Part shown: positions 42,031 through 45,963 of the stretch, piece by piece | Layout: the number at the start of each line of letters is the position of its first letter | Position numbering within the stretch: the stretch's first letter is position 1 | From: JBIKWM01 sp044356305 | GTDB lineage: Bacteria; Bacteroidota; Bacteroidia; UBA10329 | DNA length: 45,963 bases | Direction of reading: 5' to 3' | Assembly (NCBI GenBank): GCA_044356305.1 | Contig: JBIKWM010000025.1 | Span: 1-45,963, forward strand | Made by a program: the position numbers and the translations under genes | Notes under the pieces: model-generated | Databases searched by the model: none | Seen by the model: the letters and a program-made list of their open reading frames with translations, nothing else | What the model was told of the DNA's origin: nothing

Positions 42031-43125
42031 TCAGTCCCAAGGCCCGCTGCGTGTCACGTTCACTATGGATGTGCCATTCCATTTGAACAGCCCGCCCGAC
42101 ATGCCGAACCACAGTGTGCCACGGCTGTCCTGCAGCGCATCCTGCAGCCCGAAGTTGCGTGTCAGGTCCATGCGGTCGGTTGTGTCGGTCAATAGGAACC
42201 GGGTGCCATCGTAGCGGTACACCCCTATGTTGGTGGCCCCTATCCACATGGTGCCGGCCCTGTCCTGGTAGATGGTGTACACATCGGTGGTGTGCAGGCC
42301 CTCCATCTCGGCAAAGGTGTTGAACGTGCGGCCGTCAAAGCGGCTCACCCCCCCTACCCCATGGCGCGCTGTGGCATCGGGGTGGTCGTGCTCGGCCACG
42401 CGGAAACCGAACCAGATGTGGCCCTGGGCATCCTCCACAATGGTCTGCACACAGTTTGAACTGAGCCCCTCCTTTTTGGTGAACTGCGTAAAACGCCCGG
42501 TAGAGGGTTCGTATCGGCATGCCCCGTAGCCGCTGCGACCTATCCAGATGTTGCCCCGGCTGTCTTCCATGATGGTGCTCACCCAGTTGGCGGTGGCCTG
42601 GTAGGTGGGCACCTCCACATCGGGCACAGGCAGCTCGAATGGGACAAACCGGGTGCCGTCATACCTGCACACCCCGCCCCATGTGCCCACCCATAGGGTA
42701 CCGCTGCGGTCTATGTGCACCTGCGACACCCTTTCGCTGCCCAGGCCGTCCGCTTCGGTGTAGTTGGTGAACGCCCTGCCATCGTACCTCGACAGCCCAG
42801 AGTGGGTGCCTATCCACAGGTTGCCCGCGCTGTCCTCGGCCATGTCGGTGGCTGTGCTGCCCACAAGCCCCTCCTGCTCCGAAAGGAAGGTCAGTGCCCC
42901 CTGGCCCTGCTTATGCGCGGCCGCAGGGTCGTACCGTGCCACGCCATCGCCAATGGTCGAGAACCACAGCCTCCCCTTGCTGTCCTCAAACACGTTCACC
43001 ACATAGTCCGATAGCTGTGGTGCAGCAGCCCCCGCCTGTGTGCCTGCCGGCCGCTGACCGTTGCACGCACCCGAAAGCAGCACCGCTGCCGCCAAGAGCG
43101 GGACCATATTCATAGGCAGTTTCAT
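42031..43125 (-). CDS. Two-component-regulator-type propeller lipoprotein (reg_prop)
   Basis: A 364-residue lipoprotein (lipobox LSGAC, about 21). Seven reg_prop repeats are visible, each with a D-x-x-G-x-x-W-x-G-T core followed by G-x-x-R-Y-D-G: for example EDSKGRLWFSTIGDGVARYD, EDSAGNLWIGTHSGLSRYDG, DRSGTLWVGTWGGVCRYDG and QDSRGTLWFGMSGGLFKWNG. They would close one seven-bladed propeller. In hybrid two-component systems such propellers sense glycans; here it is free of a kinase domain. The ATG at 43125 gives the signal peptide. Copies of a structured repeat lie on both sides. Confidence 0.87.
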   Translation of the reverse strand: MKLPMNMVPLLAAAVLLSGACNGQRPAGTQAGAAAPQLSDYVVNVFEDSKGRLWFSTIGDGVARYDPAAAHKQGQGALTFLSEQEGLVGSTATDMAEDSAGNLWIGTHSGLSRYDGRAFTNYTEADGLGSERVSQVHIDRSGTLWVGTWGGVCRYDGTRFVPFELPVPDVEVPTYQATANWVSTIMEDSRGNIWIGRSGYGACRYEPSTGRFTQFTKKEGLSSNCVQTIVEDAQGHIWFGFRVAEHDHPDATARHGVGGVSRFDGRTFNTFAEMEGLHTTDVYTIYQDRAGTMWIGATNIGVYRYDGTRFLLTDTTDRMDLTRNFGLQDALQDSRGTLWFGMSGGLFKWNGTSIVNVTRSGPWD

Positions 43126-43173
43126 GGGGCCTCGCTTGTTATGCCTCAAAGCTACGGGGCTGATGAGGGGGAC

Positions 43174-43250
43174 AGTCCTCAGTCCATAGTCCACAGTCCA
43201 TAGACCACAGTTCATAGTCCATAGACCACAGTCCACAGTCCATAGACCAT
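43174..43250 (+). repeat. Heptamer array, AGTCCAT family, eleven units
   Basis: Eleven 7-bp units with consensus AG(T/A)CCA(T/C), no slip in the frame. Reverse complement of the family at 668-695. It lies 49 bases upstream of the reg_prop start, in the 360-base gap 43126-43485. Confidence 0.85.
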
Positions 43251-43266
43251 AGCCGTGTCATCCCGA

Positions 43267-43308
43267 GTGCGGGCGGGCCCGCCCGAACCGGTAGGGGCGG
43301 GCCCGCAC
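43267..43308. repeat. GC-rich palindrome
   Basis: GTGCGGGC (43267-43274) and GCCCGCAC (43301-43308) are perfect arms around an inner GGGCCCGCCC and a GGGGCGG segment that can pair as well. Related to the segment at 41838-41880. Confidence 0.55.
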
Positions 43309-43358
43309 GATGCGGTACGGACGGGGAGCCGTTCCTCCTCTGATGTCGTGTTGTAATT

Positions 43359-43428
43359 TAGCCCACGGTCACAGACCGCTCCACTTTATTGACGTAAAAG
43401 TGATCCTGAGGAACACTTGTCTATGCGG
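43359..43428 (+). repeat. Dispersed structured repeat, copy B
   Basis: Same unit and orientation as copy A. Its hairpin is CGGTC-ACA-GACCG, so the pair T-A of copy A is C-G here. It lies between the reg_prop gene and the HEPN-like gene. Confidence 0.7.
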
Positions 43429-43485
43429 TAATTGAGTGTTGTACCTAATATTGGTACTCGAATCTATGCCAACAAAATTCAATCA

Positions 43486-44340
43486 ATGAAAAATCGTGTT
43501 ATCGCAATAGAAGGTGGAATAAAACTTCAGTTCGATTTGGTTGTTGGTAAGGAATGTCAACTGCAGATAAAATCTATCATTGACAATGCAAGCCACATCT
43601 ATCATGCGATGCAGAATTGGGACATGAAACCGATGCATCATCTACCGACAGACAAACTACCTTTTAGACTACATTATCCTAACCAGCCCATACTGACCGT
43701 TGAAGAACAGCGGAAAGAAGTGATTGACTGGATGATAAAAAAAGCTTTTGAAGATTTTTTAGTTGCCATAACCAAAAGTCTTGTAATTGCCTGCAACTAT
43801 CTTGGTACCCTGGAGATTATTCAATCAGCCGTAGCGAGGGCAGAGGCAGACGTGAAAAATCACAGAACAGCTATTAAACCAGAGATGGTAGTAGGGCAGA
43901 TAAATTGGAATATAGATAAACTTGAAAAAGCAAATAAAAGGTTACATGTACCATTATTAATTGATAAGATTAAATCATACTTAGGAAAACCTCTTGAATA
44001 TGAAGAGCAGATACTCTCGATCAATAGGTTAAGAAACTGTTTCGTTCATCAAAATAGTATTGCTGATAAGGACCTTGTGCTTAAGTGGATTTCCAAAGAC
44101 GATTATGGATTTTATAATGATGCTTGGATTGAACTCAATGAGTATGAGATGCGTGAGAAAGGGATGTTATTGGGAGGACTCAATACAAAATTCCTCCATA
44201 AGGAAAGAACAATTCATATTGGAGATAAAGTTGAACTTAGTCTTGATGAGTTTAACGAAATTGCGCTGACCATTGTAATGTTTTCAACTGGGCTGAACAA
44301 TATAATGCCGCTAGAGTCGATAACAAATCAATCTTCTTAA
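43486..44340 (+). CDS. HEPN-like protein of unknown function
   Basis: About 284 residues, mostly helical, and much more AT-rich than the genes to its left. A helix near residues 178-190 carries RLRNCFVHQN, that is R183-N184-x-x-x-H188, the R-x(4)-H motif of HEPN RNases and other HEPN proteins. The protein shows no signal peptide. The ATG at 43486 was chosen since the earlier frame (from a TTG at 43432) runs out of repeat copy B. With the OLD-like remnant next to it, a role in phage defence is possible but not shown. Confidence 0.5.
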   Translation: MKNRVIAIEGGIKLQFDLVVGKECQLQIKSIIDNASHIYHAMQNWDMKPMHHLPTDKLPFRLHYPNQPILTVEEQRKEVIDWMIKKAFEDFLVAITKSLVIACNYLGTLEIIQSAVARAEADVKNHRTAIKPEMVVGQINWNIDKLEKANKRLHVPLLIDKIKSYLGKPLEYEEQILSINRLRNCFVHQNSIADKDLVLKWISKDDYGFYNDAWIELNEYEMREKGMLLGGLNTKFLHKERTIHIGDKVELSLDEFNEIALTIVMFSTGLNNIMPLESITNQSS

Positions 44341-44369
44341 GTAAAATTGTTTACTACTATCCCAGACCG

Positions 44370-44409
44370 AGTTATTCTGCGGAATATTTTGTCGAGCGGG
44401 GATTCCTGA
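44370..44409 (+). repeat. Dispersed structured repeat, degenerate copy C
   Basis: AGTTATTCTGCGGAATATTT and TGTCGAGCGGGGATTCC match the second half of copy A with mainly transition changes. It lies after the HEPN-like gene, in the 95 bases before the end of the nuclease gene. Confidence 0.5.
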
Positions 44410-44435
44410 AGAAAATTGTGCAACATCTACCTGTA

Positions 44436-45782
44436 TTAGCTGCCGACTCTTATTGTTCTTTCAATTATTTCAAATGTCGGCTTAAATCCGTCAAAATTTG
44501 TTGTCGCTTTATTTTTTTCTATAATAGAGGCAAAACTTTCTTTATTACCTGAAAATGAGTAAACAGTTTGGTCAAAAGGTGTTGGATATTGCCTATTAGA
44601 ACTTGGTATATCTGTATCTAAAAAAAGAAGCTCGGTTGATAAGTAGCAGTAATCCTTTTCTGTCTTGTGCGTAAAATTTGCCCTATGACTGGGAGTGACT
44701 AAAGACATCACAAACACATTAAGCTTAATTCTATGTCTGTAAAGAAGAAATTTATCCGAATTAACATCAAGCTTATCAAATATTTTTCTTAGGGCAATAA
44801 TTTCACGAAATCCTGTCGAATCATAGTCAAATATTCCAATAACTTTATTATTTATTGGGGTTTTTGATACGTGGTTATACATAAATTGATTTATGAAGTC
44901 TGCTCCTGAACCAATACTACTTCCATTATCTGAAGTTATATGTTCACAAAGAATAAAATCTTCGTTAATAGACCTGCCATTTAAAGCTTCAAAAGCCAAG
45001 CTAAACAGTTTGTTATCGGTTTTACCTTCAAAAATAAGATATGGCTTTTCAAGGTTTCTTAACTTTTCTTTTGTAACAGTTATCATTGACATTTCATTCG
45101 TCAATAATCTATATAGTTTGGCTAATTCATTATTAATGTCAATTATTCCTAATTCATCTGACAATAGATTTTGATTGCGCGTATCTATTTGAGCAACTTC
45201 TGTATTTTCACTTCCTTCATTTCTGTAAACTCGAAATTTTGAGGTATTTTCGTTGTCAATAGATATGAAATGAAAGGAATGACTTGCGACAAATATTTGT
45301 GATTTCTTAGAATACTCGTTTGAAAATTGCTCTGATATTTTCTTTGAAAGTGAGTATTCACATGAATTTTCAGGTTCATCAAAGCCCCAAATTTCATAAT
45401 ATTTCGAATTGTTTGAAATGTAATTAAGTATAGTTGGAATATATCTAAGCCTAATGCCGTCACCCCTAAGCCGAAGAGGAATGTCGTGTTCACCTGATTT
45501 AGTATCAATGATTAATCGTTGAAAAATCTCAGCAACATTGTTTGGAAAGCTCAAGCTACTTTGAATACCTGAAACAGATTGAAATTCGAGATTCAATGCA
45601 CTAGTAAGTTCCGTTACTGTTTCGTTGAAGTCAGAAATTCTCTTTTGGAAAGTTTGATTTCTTTTTCTCTCTTCTACTTCAAAAATTGTTTCTTGAAGCT
45701 TGTTTAATAGGTAACTAAAAAATACCTCGTCTCTAATTGCTGGAACGTAAGTAAATCGAATCTTATTCAAAAACTTTGTCAA
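44436..45782 (-). pseudogene. OLD-like AAA ATPase/TOPRIM nuclease, N-terminally truncated
   Basis: 448 codons, AT-rich. The C-terminal part of an OLD-type protein is intact: a signature-like RGDGIRLRYIPTIL, Walker B YEIWGFDEPENSCE, the His switch VASHS, then a TOPRIM domain with YLIFEGKTDNKLF (Glu) and VIGIFDYDSTGF (Asp-x-Asp). The Walker A (GxxxxGKS/T) and the first part of the ATPase that should precede MTKFLNKIRFTYVPAIRDE are missing. The frame stays open up to 45902 but has no ATG there and runs into a probable transposase end. OLD nucleases are ATP-dependent and act in phage defence. Expression from a TTG at 45782 would give a protein without a nucleotide P-loop. Confidence 0.65.
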
Positions 45783-45847
45783 TGAAGATCTTGCTGTGTT
45801 TAACTTTTCGCTATTTAGCTTGCCTTTATTTACAAGTACCCGTTGTG

Positions 45848-45963
45848 CTATTGGGCGAAGCGAACATTTTTGATTTGGCCTAATGGTCTTCCGCTCAGTG
45901 CATTATCAAGTTGAATCATGGTCATTGCGGCCAATTTTGAGAGGATTCTCGTGGCGAGACCGA
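45848..45963 (-). mobile_element. C-terminal end of a probable transposase, cut by the window edge
   Basis: On the minus strand 38 residues precede a TAG at 45848-45850: LATRILSKLAAMTMIQLDNA, then LSGRPLGQIKNVRFAQ. A basic helix followed by N-x-x-x-x-x-P-x-G-x-I-K and a short tail is a pattern I associate with C-termini of DDE-type insertion-sequence transposases. The IS family cannot be fixed from 38 residues. The body of the element lies to the right of the window; its left end should be between here and about 45783, where the nuclease gene resumes. Confidence 0.45.

Noticed and set aside
43174..43250. Possible CRISPR or minisatellite gene
   Set aside because: Units are 7 bp without spacers, and the open frame through it only mirrors the repeat.
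45783..45850. Integron attC-like site (GTTTAAC ... GTTGTGC)
   Set aside because: The second core does not fit GTTRRRY and no paired L/R boxes can be built; an IS end is the simpler reading.

Overview
The window looks like a chromosomal stretch from a GC-rich, uncultured Flavobacteriales-like Bacteroidota. The signs are a two-strand LptD of the Bacteroidota type, C-terminal sorting tails typical of the type IX secretion system (T9SS), DUF3667 and DUF885 proteins, FahA, a reg_prop propeller lipoprotein, almost no Shine-Dalgarno sequences, and promoter -7 boxes of the TAnnTTTG type. No rRNA, tRNA or CRISPR was seen. Genes are dense, with many tail-to-tail pairs that abut or overlap. The species-level placement is inference.

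Layout. Positions 1-8700: a cut-off membrane protein, a DUF1905 protein, a membrane-anchored Prxl2-like thioredoxin-fold protein, a small secreted protein, a NYN-domain protein, an OmpR-type response regulator divergent from a polytopic membrane protein, an elbB plus SMP-30-like lipoprotein pair, and a pirin/YceI/MarR group with palindromic candidate operators. Positions 8731-19268 form an envelope and redox block: a DUF885 peptidase and LptD on the minus strand, then divergently an N-acetylmuramoyl-L-alanine amidase with SPOR-like tail, an MCE/MlaD protein, a membrane Fe-S/heme-type protein, a CCG-domain Fe-S protein and a START-like secreted protein. Together these handle outer-membrane LPS insertion, cell-wall hydrolysis, lipid transport and electron transfer.

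Positions 19269-32463: queA, two secreted Cys-rich proteins (one with a T9SS tail), an M23 peptidase with T9SS tail, a two-FAS1 lipoprotein divergent from a SOUL protein, HMG-CoA lyase, a NagB-like/alpha-beta hydrolase fusion, a 42-residue lipoprotein, an ApbE flavin transferase, a TauE-type permease and an inositol monophosphatase-like enzyme. Positions 32569-42000: a TPR lipoprotein, an S41 peptidase, DUF3667, fumarylacetoacetase, a long-chain acyl-CoA synthetase, a secreted protein of unknown function and a protein with two SiaB-like kinase folds in tandem. HMG-CoA lyase, FahA and acyl-CoA synthetase point to amino-acid and fatty-acid breakdown.

Positions 41830-45963 are accessory DNA. A reg_prop lipoprotein, an AT-rich HEPN-like gene and an AT-rich OLD-like nuclease remnant are bordered by copies of one structured repeat, and a probable transposase tail runs off the right edge just where the nuclease gene loses its N-terminal half. 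The main unexplained non-coding signals are this repeat family (with a compensatory base change in its stem), several unrelated heptamer arrays that share a 7-bp period, and a ~190-bp nested inverted-repeat element at 40367-40560.
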